Assembly (NCBI GenBank): GCA_016858145.1
Contig: JAEHOE010000042.1
Location: 1-64,000 of the forward strand
Direction: 5' to 3'
DNA length: 64,000 nt
Source: Edaphochlamys debaryana
Lineage: Eukaryota; Chlorophyta; Chlorophyceae; Chlamydomonadales
The notes beneath the pieces are model-generated. The model was not told the DNA's origin, did no database searches, and saw only the letters and a list, made by a program, of their open reading frames with translations. Positions 30,566 to 41,399 of the stretch are shown one piece after another. Position 1 is the stretch's first letter; every line of letters starts with the position of its first letter. The position numbers were made by a program, and so were the translations under genes.

Positions 30566-33500
30566 ATGGCGTCGGCCTTCTTCGCCGCGACCAATGACCG
30601 CCAGCGGTTCGCCGCTGTGCGGTCACAGCTGTTGCGGGCAATCCAGCTCATTCCTAGCGACCTGCTGCCACAGGCGAAGCGGGTCCAGGCCACGCAGCTC
30701 GCGAACAAAGCCACCGAGACCACTCGCGGAACCGCTGCGCCGGCTGTGCAGCAGGGAGCGGCTCTCCAGGCTTCTGGCCAGCGACGTGCGGAGCTCATGC
30801 GGCGACTCACGGCCCGGACGGAGTCTGTGCGTGCTAGCATCGAGCTACAGAAAGTCCTGGTGCCGTGTCTGATTGCTTGGCGCTCGGCGACCGACCGCCG
30901 GCTACGTGACTTTCTGAGGGTAAGCAAGAGACGACGCAACAGAGATCGGCGCGAGATTGTGTTTTCGGGCCTGCATGTCGTGCCCAGCACGCAACCCTCC
31001 ACACCCAAGCCCTCCGCCCCCAGTTCCGCCCCCGGTTCCGCCCCGGTCACTCCTTAGAGTAGGCGCGCCGCGTCTTGACGGCGGGCTGAGCCGATAGCTG
31101 CGTATGCTCCAACTCCTCGCCGGCTCGGCCTTCCGCCCCGGGCGTGCCCACCCAAACTCTCTCTGCCCGCTGCCAGCCCCGCCCGACACAGTCCCCCTGA
31201 CCCTTGCTTGCTATCCGCCCCGCCCGAAGCGCACTCGCGGTCCTGACATCGCAGGACTGCTGTTCTCCTTCTTGCCGGAATGCGCAGGTGGAGGACAACC
31301 TGGACGATGAGGAGTGCGACCGCCGCCTGATACCCATCTCGGCCTTCTGCGAGGCGGCCCGGGCGCTGGACGCCTGCATCGTTGCGCTCATGGTCCTCAA
31401 CACGCCGTACAAGTGAGGGAGGTCATGGCCAGGGGAAGCGGGGTACTGGTGCTGTCACACGTCTGATCCAAGAGGCAGGGGTAGCACGGGCTGCCGGCAG
31501 CAGGGGGATGGGGAGGGCATTTCGCCCCGCATTCCTTGTTGAACCTAGGCAAACCTTTCCGCCCCCTTTCTCCGCCCCAGGCACGCGCTGCTGGCCGCGC
31601 ACGACGCCTTCGATGACTCCCAGGTGATTGGGGCCTGGGGGTAGAGGCGGAGGCGGAGACGGGCGGGACAGAAGGTGCAGGAAAGCGGCACCCGCGCAGC
31701 CTACCCTCGGCTGGGACCGCTTGCCGCACCACGACATGCCCCCTTTCCCTGCCGCCCTACCTCAGGTCCCGGAGCTAGCCGCGCTGGACGGGCTGGCCTC
31801 GAGCGTGCGCTGGGGGCCCCCGGACGGCATGCCCTGGCTTGGGAACACCCTGAAGGCAGGTTCACGGCGGCGGTGTTGGGGTCAGGAACAGGGGGCCGCG
31901 GGCTTCGCATGCGTTGCGCGGGTTCGCACTGGGGGGCTTTGTCGCCGTACCGGTACATGCTGATCTCAATGATCTGACGTGGCATGTGCGTGCTGTACGA
32001 CAGGGCCCGTACGACAAGCCCGAGGCGATCTCTTTGGACTGCGGCGCGCCCCTGTCTCTGGACTACGAGCTGTTGGGTCTGGTGTGGGGCGAGGGCGCTC
32101 TCAAGGTACGGCGTGCACTGCCGTACCATACAGCCGCTACCTCTAAGCATTCACGCGAGTGTTGCACTGAGCCCGCACGAGTCGCGACTAGGCCCCGGCC
32201 GCCTTCACTGCCGACCTGCCGTACGCCCCTGATCCGCCACAGTACGCCGCCGGTGCCGTACGCAATAACATGCCCGGTGGAGATTCCAACGCGTTCCTGC
32301 AGCAGACCGCGCTGGACATGATCGTCAAGCCGCTCGAGAAGGCGGTGAGGATGCTAGCAGCATAGCTAGCCAACTGCTCCGTCCGGTCGCTAGGGCCTCG
32401 AGGGGTCATACTAAGCCCAGTAATGGTTCGGAGACTGGGCATTCCATGGTTGTCGTGGCCTCAGTGTCCAAGCCCTCCTGTCTCCGGTAGCTGACGGACC
32501 CAGACTGCCTTATGGACTTCCCTCGACTTGCCCTCCCATCCTCCTATACCGATTGCACGCCAGCTCGACATCCCTATTGTCAGGCAGCTGACTTACCACC
32601 CACGACCACCCCTGCAACTCCTCATCGCAGCTGTGTAACGTGGTCAACCCAGGTATTCTTGGCGCCAGGGGCATCACGGACCCCACCTTCCAACGGGGCG
32701 TCGGGGCGCTGCTGAGGGCGGCCGAGGAGACGGCGCAGCTGTGCGGAACTCGCGGGCAGGTGAGGGCGGAGGTCTTGCGTGTCGCATTTATCTTGCAGCT
32801 TTGGGGGGTTCACTGGACGCAGCGACGCAGCCGTTTGTTGCGGGGCAGTAGTACTAAAACTAACGGAAGAAGACCGTCACACTCCGCTCCGCACACCAGC
32901 ATTCAGCCGCGCCTTGTCCCGTCCCCACTCCCCAGGACACCTTCCCGCTGCTGTGGGATCTGCTGGGACGCCTGCAGCGGAGCAGGGGCGTCCAGCTCGA
33001 CCTCAGCGGGGCCCCGCGCCCCCCACCGCCGCCACCGCCACCGCCAGCCCAGCCGCCATCGCAGCCGGCTGCATCCGCAGCGGCGGCGGGACGGGAGGCA
33101 CCAGCGGCGGCGGCGGCAGCGGCTAGCCTCGAGGCTCTGGCGGTTGGGGAGCGGGCGGCGGCCCAACCGCCACAACCGCCGCAGGCGGGCTCTGGGAGCG
33201 AGGGCGAGGAGGAGGGGGGGGAGGAGCCGGGCAACGGCTCCGCAGGCGCAGGGCAGAGCTCCGCGGCCGCTGGAGAGGGGGGTGGTGCGGGCCGACGGCG
33301 GCGGAAGCGGAGGGCTGGGGGCAAGAAGAAGAAGGCCGCTGCAGCGGTGGCGGCGGCGGCAGCCCCTGCGGCCCCCCCTCCGCCTGCCTCCGGGGACGTG
33401 GGGTCCCTCATGGTGGGTGCGGGGCAGGCGCTCGGTGGTTTCCGGGCACACACCGCGACCCATGCGTTCCTTCCCTCTAACTGCGGGCCTCTTATCTCTT

Positions 33501-34131
33501 GTTTAAAGTAACCACCATGCTACATGTCCTCATGTCTAGTCGCTGCCGTGTGCGCCCCCATCCCTCTCCCCGTTTCGCGCCCGCCCCGCTCCCCTCAGTC
33601 CTCCCTGACCTCCCACCAGCCCGACTGCTGCGTGTGCCTGGACGAGCTGGGCCCCGCGTCCGTACGGCTGCTCAACTGCTCGGTGCGGGGCCTGGAAGGG
33701 CCCTTCCACGCGCTGTGTGAGTGGGGCTGGAGGGGGCCAACTGCAGCATTGACTCTTTGTCTGGGGGAAGCGTTACCAAATGAGCTAGGGCCTGAGTGGC
33801 TTGGGCGCAGGCAGTTTCAAGGCCCGTCTGCATTTTTCGCCTCTTCTGGCCCGACTTGAATGCCAATCACGTCACGACCGCAGGCGGCGCGTGCTGGGCG
33901 GGGCTGGAGCGGCCTCAGTGCCCCATGTGCTGCAGGGAGGTGGGGGCGGAGCTGCGGAGGGGCAATACTTGGGGCCGGGGGTCAGACGCCGAGCCCTTCT
34001 GGGCCTCATTTCAAACCGCACCTGCCCAACCTAACCCAACCATGTTCCGCCTTCTTTCGTGCAGGGAGGACGTGGAGGCGCTCTCCCCGGCTGAGTTCCT
34101 GCAGGCACTGGCGCGCAGGCCAGGGCCGTAA
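30566..34131 (+). CDS. RING-type zinc finger protein, tandem copy A
   Basis: Eleven exons: 30566-30919, 31288-31412, 31581-31623, 31766-31855, 32004-32105, 32243-32344, 32631-32759, 32936-33412, 33620-33716, 33884-33935 and 34065-34131, summing to 545 residues. A helical N-terminal domain (FFAATNDRQRFAAVRSQLLR) is followed by an unrecognised conserved region (GPPDGMPWLGN, DYELLGLVWGEG, ALDMIVKPLEKA). A long Ala/Pro/Gly/acidic linker with a basic patch comes next, then a C-terminal RING: CCVCLDEL, LLNC, FHALCGACW, CPMCCR. Ligand order is C-x2-C, C, H-x2-C, C-x2-C, C-x2-C, with nine residues between the third Cys and the His, longer than usual. RING proteins are mostly E3 ubiquitin ligases; substrate unknown. 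The intron after 31855 appears to start with GC. The donor after 33935 reads GG here where copy B has GC, so this exon end is uncertain. Confidence 0.8.
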
Positions 34132-34249
34132 GAGCGCATGTCCCTTCGGAGACGATACCTGCGCGGCGGGCACAGTGGCTGAGCTTGTGCACCTGGTGGA
34201 CCGTACGAATGTCGGGTCCGATTCTTGATCACGGGAATGTACTGGATGA

Positions 34250-34254
34250 TGTAA
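34250..34254 (+). terminator. Possible TGTAA polyadenylation signal of RING copy A
   Basis: TGTAA lies about 120 bases after the stop codon. TGTAA is the usual poly(A) signal in volvocalean algae. The match is short, so chance is possible. Confidence 0.4.
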
Positions 34255-34894
34255 ACGGCATGCTGAGAGGCATGGGCTCTGGGCGGAGGCTGCGGAGGAG
34301 CTCTTGCCGCTGTGAGAGACAAGTCACACAGGCTGATGGGGGCGGGCAGGGTAATGTGCAAGTGGGCCTGGCTAATGGGGTATGTACCCTTGATATCGCA
34401 TGCCATCAAAGACTTTGTCCTCCCACCCATCCGCCATGCCGTACGGCATGTGGCAGCACTGCATACGGCAGCACTGCATGTGCGGACTCTCCACGTGCGC
34501 TATTGCCTTGCAAGTCGTCCTGGGGAGAGCGTAGGGGCCACTGACAATGGACGCGACCATCGACCCACAAGAGGGTCCTGGGCTCCTGGAGCACCTACTA
34601 CTGTAACTCTGACGTGTTGTGTGACCAATTGGGAATGGAACCCCACGTGTTCAGCAACGCTGGCATGCCGACATCGCGGCCTGGACCACCCTCCCGACCG
34701 CTGTACGTGGCGCTCAGGCACACGCAGAGTTCAGACCTTGTCATTACACGCCGCTGGAGGAGAGCGCAGGGGCCCACGGAAGGGGTGCTGCCCGGTGTGA
34801 CGCAAGATCCTGGGCCCCCCGTTGACAGCATCCCACCCTCAACTCTGAGAGCCCGACCTTTGCATGAAGGCCTCATTATTGTCTGAAAGCAAAG

Positions 34895-35294
34895 CCGAGC
34901 TGAGGTGTGTGGTGTATCTTGCGCTCAAGACGCGAGTGCTTTGGGCCTCTATGCCCCTGTGGATGCGCCAGTATCCCGGCGAGCGGGCCCACGTCGGCCC
35001 ACGGGTCTCGGCTGCCCGCTCATCGTACCTTGTTGGACGCGCGTGGGTCGCCTCGAGCTCAAGGCGCTGTGCTCGCTCCTGCAGCCCCGGTCCTCTGCCC
35101 CGGCCCTCTGGCTAGCGAGGCTGCCACGGGGACTCTGGACCACTCAGCCGGAGCTGCTTGTGCGGGCTGGGGGTCCAAGGTTCGTGCGGGTTAGAAACGT
35201 ACGGCGTGTCGGCCAAACCCGACCCAGATGCCCGCTGCTGCGCTTCATCGCTACTCTCTTACCTTCCCGCGATGCCCCCGCCATAGTAGCAACG
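34895..35294 (+). repeat. Upstream block of RING copy B (duplicate of 30174-30565)
   Basis: Partner of the block before copy A. The first 100 bases carry scattered differences and a small insertion/deletion. The remaining 300 bases look unchanged up to the start codon. Confidence 0.75.
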
Positions 35295-38200
35295 ATGGCG
35301 TCGGCCATCTTTGCCGCGACCAACGACCGCCAGCGGTTCGCCGCTGTGCGGTCGCAGCTGCTGCGGGCAATCCAGCTCATTCCGAGCGCCCACTTGACAC
35401 AGGAGAAGCGAGTCAGGGCTACGCAGCTCGCGAACAAAGCCACCGAGAACACTCGCGGAACCGCTGCGCCGGCTGTGCAGCAGGGAGCAGCTCTCCAGGC
35501 TTCGGACCAGCGACGTGCGGAGCTCATGCAGCGACTCACAGCCCGAACGCAGTCTGTGCGTGCCAGTGTCGAGCTACAGAAAGTCCTGGTGCCGTGTTTG
35601 ATCGCATGGCGCTCAGCGACTGAGCGAAGGCTTCGGGACTTCCTGAGGGTAAGCAAGACGTCGCAATAGCGATCGGCTCGCTTGAGTGCTGTCCCCCGCG
35701 CCCCCGCCCGACACGTTCTCTCCCACTTCCTCTTCCCCCCAAAGCATTGCTTACAACCCTGCAATCACAGGACTGCCGTTCGTTCTGCCGTGACGTGCAG
35801 GTGAAGAACAGAGTGGATGATTATGAGCGCAACCGACACCTGGCGCCCATCTCTGCCTTCTGCGAGGCGGCCCGGGCGCTGGACGCCTGCATCGTTGCGC
35901 TCATAGTCCTCAACACGCCGTACAAGTGAGGGAGGTCATGGCCAGGGGGAGCGGGGTACTCCCCACGTATAACAGCAATACGGCGGGACAGGACGAGCGC
36001 ACGAGACCCAGGCTGACAGGCTTGCCCCGACCCCAGCAGGCTTTGACAAGTCCTTCTTATGCATTCCCCTTCCATCAGGGCCGCGCTGCTTGCTGCCTTT
36101 GACGAATACGACGAAGTCAAGGTACCAGCGCTGCGGCGGCGAGGGGTGGTACAGAACAGAAGCCGTCGCACAAGACAGTGATGCCAACGTCCATGCAGCT
36201 CACGCCCTCTCGTCCGGCCGTACTGGCTGGTTGCCACCACCTCAGGTCCCGAGCTGGCTGCGCTGCTCGAGTTGTTCCAAACCGTGCGCTGGGGACCCCC
36301 TGGCGGCCCTGCCCTGCCCTGGCTGGGGAACCCCTTAAAGGCAGGTCCACGGTGGCGGTGTCGGGCTCAGGGTCCGGGGTTTTGTGAGCTCTGGCGCTCG
36401 GGAGGATGGCAGGCAGAGCCCCAATAAGGGCTCAGGGTACAGGGATAGCGAGCTTTGCATACGTTGTGCGGGGTCGCAACGAGTGGCTCACTCTCGTACT
36501 GACATGCTGCTATCATGATCTGACGTGGCTTCTCTGCTGTACGGCAGGGCCCGTACGACGAGCCCAAGGAGATCTCCGTGAATAGCGGCGCGCACCTGTC
36601 CCTGGACTTCGAGCTGATGGGTCTGGTGTGGGGCGAGAGCGTTCTCAAGGTACGGCGTGCACTGCCGTACCATACAGCCGCTGCCTCAAAGCATCCACGT
36701 GAGTGTTGCACCAAGCCCGCACGAGTAGCGACTAGGCCCCGGCCGACCTGCCGTACGCCCCGGATCCGCCACAGTACGCCGCCGGTGCCGTACGCAACAA
36801 CATGACTGCCTTCGTGCAGCAGACTGCGCTGGACATGATCGTCAAGCCGCTGGATGAGGCGGTGAGGCTGCTAGGAGCATCGCGAGCTGGTGCAACCGGT
36901 TTCGAGAAAGCTGCTAGCTGACCGTCGATCTCACTTTCACCTGTTCACCTTTCCAATGCAAGCTGTGCTACGTAGTCGACCCGGGCCAGCCGCACGCCAA
37001 GGGCATCACGGACCCCACCTTCCGACGGGGCGTCGTGGCGCTGCTGGGGGCGGCCGAGGAGACGGCGCAGCTGTGCGGAACTCGCGCGCAGGTGAGGTGG
37101 CGGAGCGGCCTGGAGTTGCCTGGTTTGAATCGACGCCAGTCGAGTATGAGTTTCGGGGCTTCGGGACCACTAGGTCTTGCTTTCGACCTTCTGTTCCACG
37201 CAACGCAAGACAACCGCGAGCGGCCCCGGACGCTCCCGTCCCCTCTCCCCAGGACGCCTTCCCGCTGCTGTGGGACCTGGTGGGACGCCTGCAGCGGAGC
37301 AGGGGCGTCCAGCTTGACCCCAGCGGGGCCCCGCCACTGGCGAGACAGCTCCTGGCGGGAACGGTCCTCATGTCGGCGCAACCGCCACCCCAACCGGCGC
37401 AGCAGCCTCAGACAGTGGACTCGGGAAGCGAGGGCGAGGAGGAGGGGCAGGAGCCGGGTAACGGTTCCGCAGGCGCAGGGCCGAGCACCGGGGGTTCCGG
37501 GGAAGGAGTAAGCACGGGCGGACGGCGGCGGAGGCGGAGGGCTGGAGACAGGAATAGGAGGGCGGCTGCAGCGGCGGCTGCAGCAGCGACCCCTGCCCCG
37601 GCCGCTGCTGCGGGCTCCCCTCCTGCAGCGGCAGCTCCTGCGGCAGTCCCTGCGGCCTCCCCTTCGGGGGCCCTCATGGCCTCTCCTCCTCCGTCGGGAG
37701 ACCTTGGGGTGCTCATGGTGGGTGCAGCAGGTGCCGTAAGGCTTGTTATCACCGCAAGTAGTCTAGTATGTGCGATGGCCAATGCACAAGTTGAACATTA
37801 ACACCCCCTCCCGCCGCCTCCTCGCGTTGCCCCCTCCCCCCCTCCCCGTCCTCCCTGACCTCGCACCAGCCCGACTGCTGCGTGTGCCTGGACGAGCTGG
37901 GCCCCGCGTCCGTACGGCTGCTGAACTGCTCGGTGCGGGGCCTGGAAGGGCCCTTCCACGCGCTGTGTGAGTGGGGCTGGAGGGGGCCAGGGCCAACAAG
38001 GCGGCTGCCCGAGGGCAACGGCTTATGTGGTTTCAGTTTCATCGGCTCTTACCCCGTTGCTCACGGTGTACTCCACCCGACCAACCGACACTCGCAGGCG
38101 GCGCGTGCTGGGCGGGGCTGGAGCGGCCCCAGTGCCCCATGTGCTGCAGGCGAGTGGGGGCGGAGCCGCGGAGGGGCAACATAGTGGAGCAAGGGATCTG

Positions 38201-38413
38201 GCGCCTCTCTGAGCCTCGCCACACGCTGCCCCGTGATCAATGCCCTTCTTTCCCGACAGCTGGGGGCGAGCCCTTCTGGGCCTCAGCTCAAGCAGCACCT
38301 GCCCAACCCAACCCAACCCAACCCTGTTTCGCCTTCCTTCGTGCAGGAAGGACGTGAAGGCGCTCTCCCCGGCCGAGTTCCTGCAGGCACTGGCGTGCGG
38401 GCCAGGGGCGTGA
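35295..38413 (+). CDS. RING-type zinc finger protein, tandem copy B
   Basis: Paralogue of the copy ending at 34131, with the same exon plan: 35295-35648, 35801-35925, 36079-36121, 36254-36340, 36548-36649, 36775-36861, 36963-37091, 37253-37717, 37870-37966, 38098-38149 and 38347-38413; 535 residues in this model. The RING exon at 37870-37966 is nearly identical to that of copy A. Exon 4 needs comment: relative to copy A one G is missing just after the usual acceptor (GTCCCGAG against GTCCCGGAG). Using that acceptor gives a stop; using the AG eight bases further on (exon start 36254) restores frame with loss of three residues. The gene is therefore either intact by acceptor shift or a frameshifted pseudogene. 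The donors after 36340 (AAG|GCAGGT) and 38149 (CAG|GCGAGT) are GC type. The linker is more Ala/Pro-rich than in copy A. Confidence 0.75.
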
Positions 38414-39842
38414 CGGGAGCAAGAGCGGCCCGGCTAAGATAGATATGGGACGGTGACAGACGCTGTGCGGGGAAGGAAGGTAGATTTACAGGGGATCTTG
38501 GGGTCTTTGCGTGACCCCGCGATCCTCGTGGGACACGCGGAGGCGAGCAGGCGACAGCGCGGATGAGCAAGAGCCGCGCGCACGGGCAGCAGCTCTGGGA
38601 TGCATACGTCGCTCACAGATGTCAATGGCAGCAGCGGTCGGGGTCCTTACGATTAGATACATACCGGCACCTGAGCGGGAGTAGAGATGGATCGGATGCA
38701 TTTCTCCTCCGCAAAGACAAGAGCAAGCATGACGGCCTGACGGGTCCCGCCGAAGAGGCGAGGCACGCATGCACGTGATGACGGGATCAGGGGGGTCATA
38801 GCCTGCCCCAGACATGGGACTGTATGTGGGGGTCGGTGACTTGCCTGATCAAGCACAGCTCAGGCAGGGTGTTGAGGGTAGGAGGGGCACCAACGTGGCC
38901 TCGGCATGTCCTTCGTTACGCCGGGGGTAGCGGAGGTCCCGATATGGGTGTACGCAGTGACGTCGTGCACATGCCTGGCTGCAGTGGTTTCGTGGGCCAA
39001 GCGGCCTCAAGACCGGGCCACTGCTGTTATTTCCGACCTCCGACCCGAAAGCGTCTCGTGGCCTGAGAATTGGGGACGGGGCATTTGGCTGAGGGCGTGT
39101 GGTTCTACACGTCTTGCTGGAACGTTGTGGGGGTGCGGCCGCCTGACAGCCCGAGCGGTGTGGTACCGGCTGGCACTCCGGAAGGGACCACTCGCCTCAG
39201 CCAGGGGGAACACAACGTTTGGTTCGTATTGAGGGGAGCTCGAAGTAACGGTCTGCGTCAGTACATCTCCCCTTCGCAGTTAGGCTGGCGCAAATGGACT
39301 GCTCGGTTGCTTGCTGCTTGTCTCGCCAGGGCTGCAGATGCCGAAGCCGAGAGGGGTCTTAGACGTACCAGCGCCTCGACGACAGGGAATCCCAGGAACA
39401 AGGAATCACACCTCGCACCCGCTTACAGCGCCGGCCCGCTTCCATGCCGTCACAGGGGTCACCTGGGTCTCCCCCCTCTGTACCTACCCTTGGTTGCGAC
39501 CCGCGTGAGTCCCCACCGCACACGATGGCAGCCCTAGCACAGCCCCACGCTGCCTACCACCTAACCCGCAAGTCAGGCCCATGCGCTACACGCGCTCGCC
39601 AGCCTCCTGACAGTCCTTGGCCCTGGCCCCGCCCTGCCGGCGACCACCTCACCACGCGACGGCCGCCTCCTCAGCCCCAGGCGCCTCCTCAGCCCTCCGT
39701 AACCCCGGCTCGCGCGTTGTCCGTCACCCAAGGACCGAGGCACCCTCTCCGTGGCTCCAGGAAGCTCTGCATTCCCAGAAGGATAGGCGCTGTATTAGTC
39801 CTTGCGACTTAAACGCCATCGACCCGCTTGAATTGTTGCCAC
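38414..39842. other. Intergenic, no gene seen
   Basis: Lies between RING copy B and the FKBP gene, which converge here. No splice-linked coding segments or repeats were recognised. Confidence 0.5.
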
Positions 39843-41399
39843 TTAGACGCCGTCAATCTTGATCAGCTCCACATCGAAGATGAGAGTGGCACCACCTGAT
39901 GGAGTGATGAGGGGGGAGGGATGTGGGAGGCGTCAGGCGGCTCCCAGTCATCGCTCAATTCTACCCTCAAGTCGACAACCTTCCAGGATGATTGCCGAGG
40001 GTCCACGCCAGTAACACAGTGCGCAGGCTAGACCCCTTGACACGACCCATGTGGGGACGTGGGACCCGACCCGTCCAACCCCTCCCCGCAGCCGGCCACG
40101 CACCGGGGATCTTGGGGGGCGAGCCGCTGTCGCCGTAGCCGAGGTGGGAGGGGATCTTGAGCTTGCGCTTCTCGCCCACGCTGCAAGCCGGGGGCAGGCG
40201 CGGACGGCGAGGGCGGACAGGCAGGACGGTAAGGGCACGAGTGCAGCTGGCGTGGCACCGTACGTCACGACTCTGGTCAGGCGCTGTCAGTCCCTGTACC
40301 CGGGGTTCTGGGCCAGACCAGGCCACAAACCAGCCGGGCGCCTTCACCCATCACGCGCCCCTCTGGCGGTCCCTTGTCAGTCCGGGTCTGAAACCCGGCG
40401 AGGGTGCATGTGTGCAGCATCGATCCTCGCCACGCGCCCAGCCTGTGCAGCACTTCAGCCCTTCCCCTTCCCCGCCGGGCCACGCACCACATGCCCAGCA
40501 GTCCGCGGTCCCAGCCCTTGATGACCTGTCAGGGACACAGGAACAGGAAGGGGGCACGGGTGAGCGAGGGAAGCACGGCCCATCACGTGCAACCCAGCTG
40601 TGGCCGCGTCTAGCGGGTCAGACGGGCCGTCCGACCAAGGTCTGGCCGGAGCCAGTCTCGCTACTGAAGCGGAGCCAGTCCAAGCCCGGGAACCCGGATC
40701 CGGACCCGGTGCATCACTCACGCGGCCCTCGCCCAGGGTGAAGGTGAAGGGGGTGCCCCGGTCAACAGAGGAGTCAAACTTGGACCCATCGGTCAGCTTG
40801 CCCTGTGCGGGTGAAGGACCGGGGTGCGTGTGCGTCGCAGTGAAGAGGCCGGAAAGGCATGGGTGGGCTTCGCTGCCTCCCGGGATCAAGTGAACACGGT
40901 GCAGTCACAGAACGCCGCACAGGAAGACCCCAAGCCACCGGGGGGGGGGGGGGGACGGCCACCGTCCCCTCAGCCTGACCCAGTGAACACGGAGGAGCAC
41001 ACAGGGCTGCACATCCCGCACCCGATCCACCACTGCGCAGATCATCGACCACCCAGGTCTGGCGCCACCATGCCCCCTCGGCGACATTGCGCTAGCCGGG
41101 GCGCACTTGACCCCTCGCAACGCACCGTGTAGTGCACGTGCACATTATCACCATTCCGGGCGGTGCGAGGGCACTTCTCGGGCTTGAACTGCACGCGGGG
41201 GCGACGTGCCATTTTTTGTGGAGATCACCTCGAAGCTTCTCTGACTTTGCTCCAAAGCGCAGAAAGCGCACGCTCATACGCCGAAAGAGCCTACCTTCAC
41301 ACCGATCTGCAGGTCCTTGACGTCCTTGTCCTTCGCGTGGGCGCTGCTCGCCGCGCAGGCGAGCACGCAGAGTGCGAGGAGGGCGGCCTTGCGCAGCAT
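39843..41399 (-). CDS. Secretory-pathway FKBP-type peptidyl-prolyl isomerase
   Basis: Six exons: 41295-41399, 41126-41188, 40722-40802, 40491-40525, 40104-40180 and 39843-39895; 137 residues, phases all agreeing. It catalyses cis-trans isomerisation of proline peptide bonds. The N terminus is a clear signal peptide (LRKAALLALCVLACAASSAHA). The FKBP fold follows: NGDNVHVHYT, KLTDGSKFDSSVDRGTPFTF, LGEGR, VIKGWDRGLLG, GEKRKLKIPSHLGYGDSG, IPG, and the final strand ATLIFDVELIKIDGV. The active-site residues typical of FKBP12 (Y, FDSS, V-I-x-G-W, Y of LGYG, F of LIFDVELI) are present. Length and signal peptide match FKBP2/FKBP13-like proteins of the ER lumen. There is no KDEL-type tail. A thylakoid-lumen location is less likely because no twin-Arg or transit peptide is seen. 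Confidence 0.93.
40940..40954. repeat. 15-base G run in an FKBP intron
   Basis: An unbroken run of 15 G lies within intron 2 of the FKBP gene. Its exact length is easily misread by sequencing. Confidence 0.7.

Noticed and set aside
34431..34490. GCCGTACGGC / GCAGCACTGCAT palindromes downstream of RING copy A as a small RNA
   Set aside because: Short imperfect repeats without a long stem; no support beyond local symmetry.
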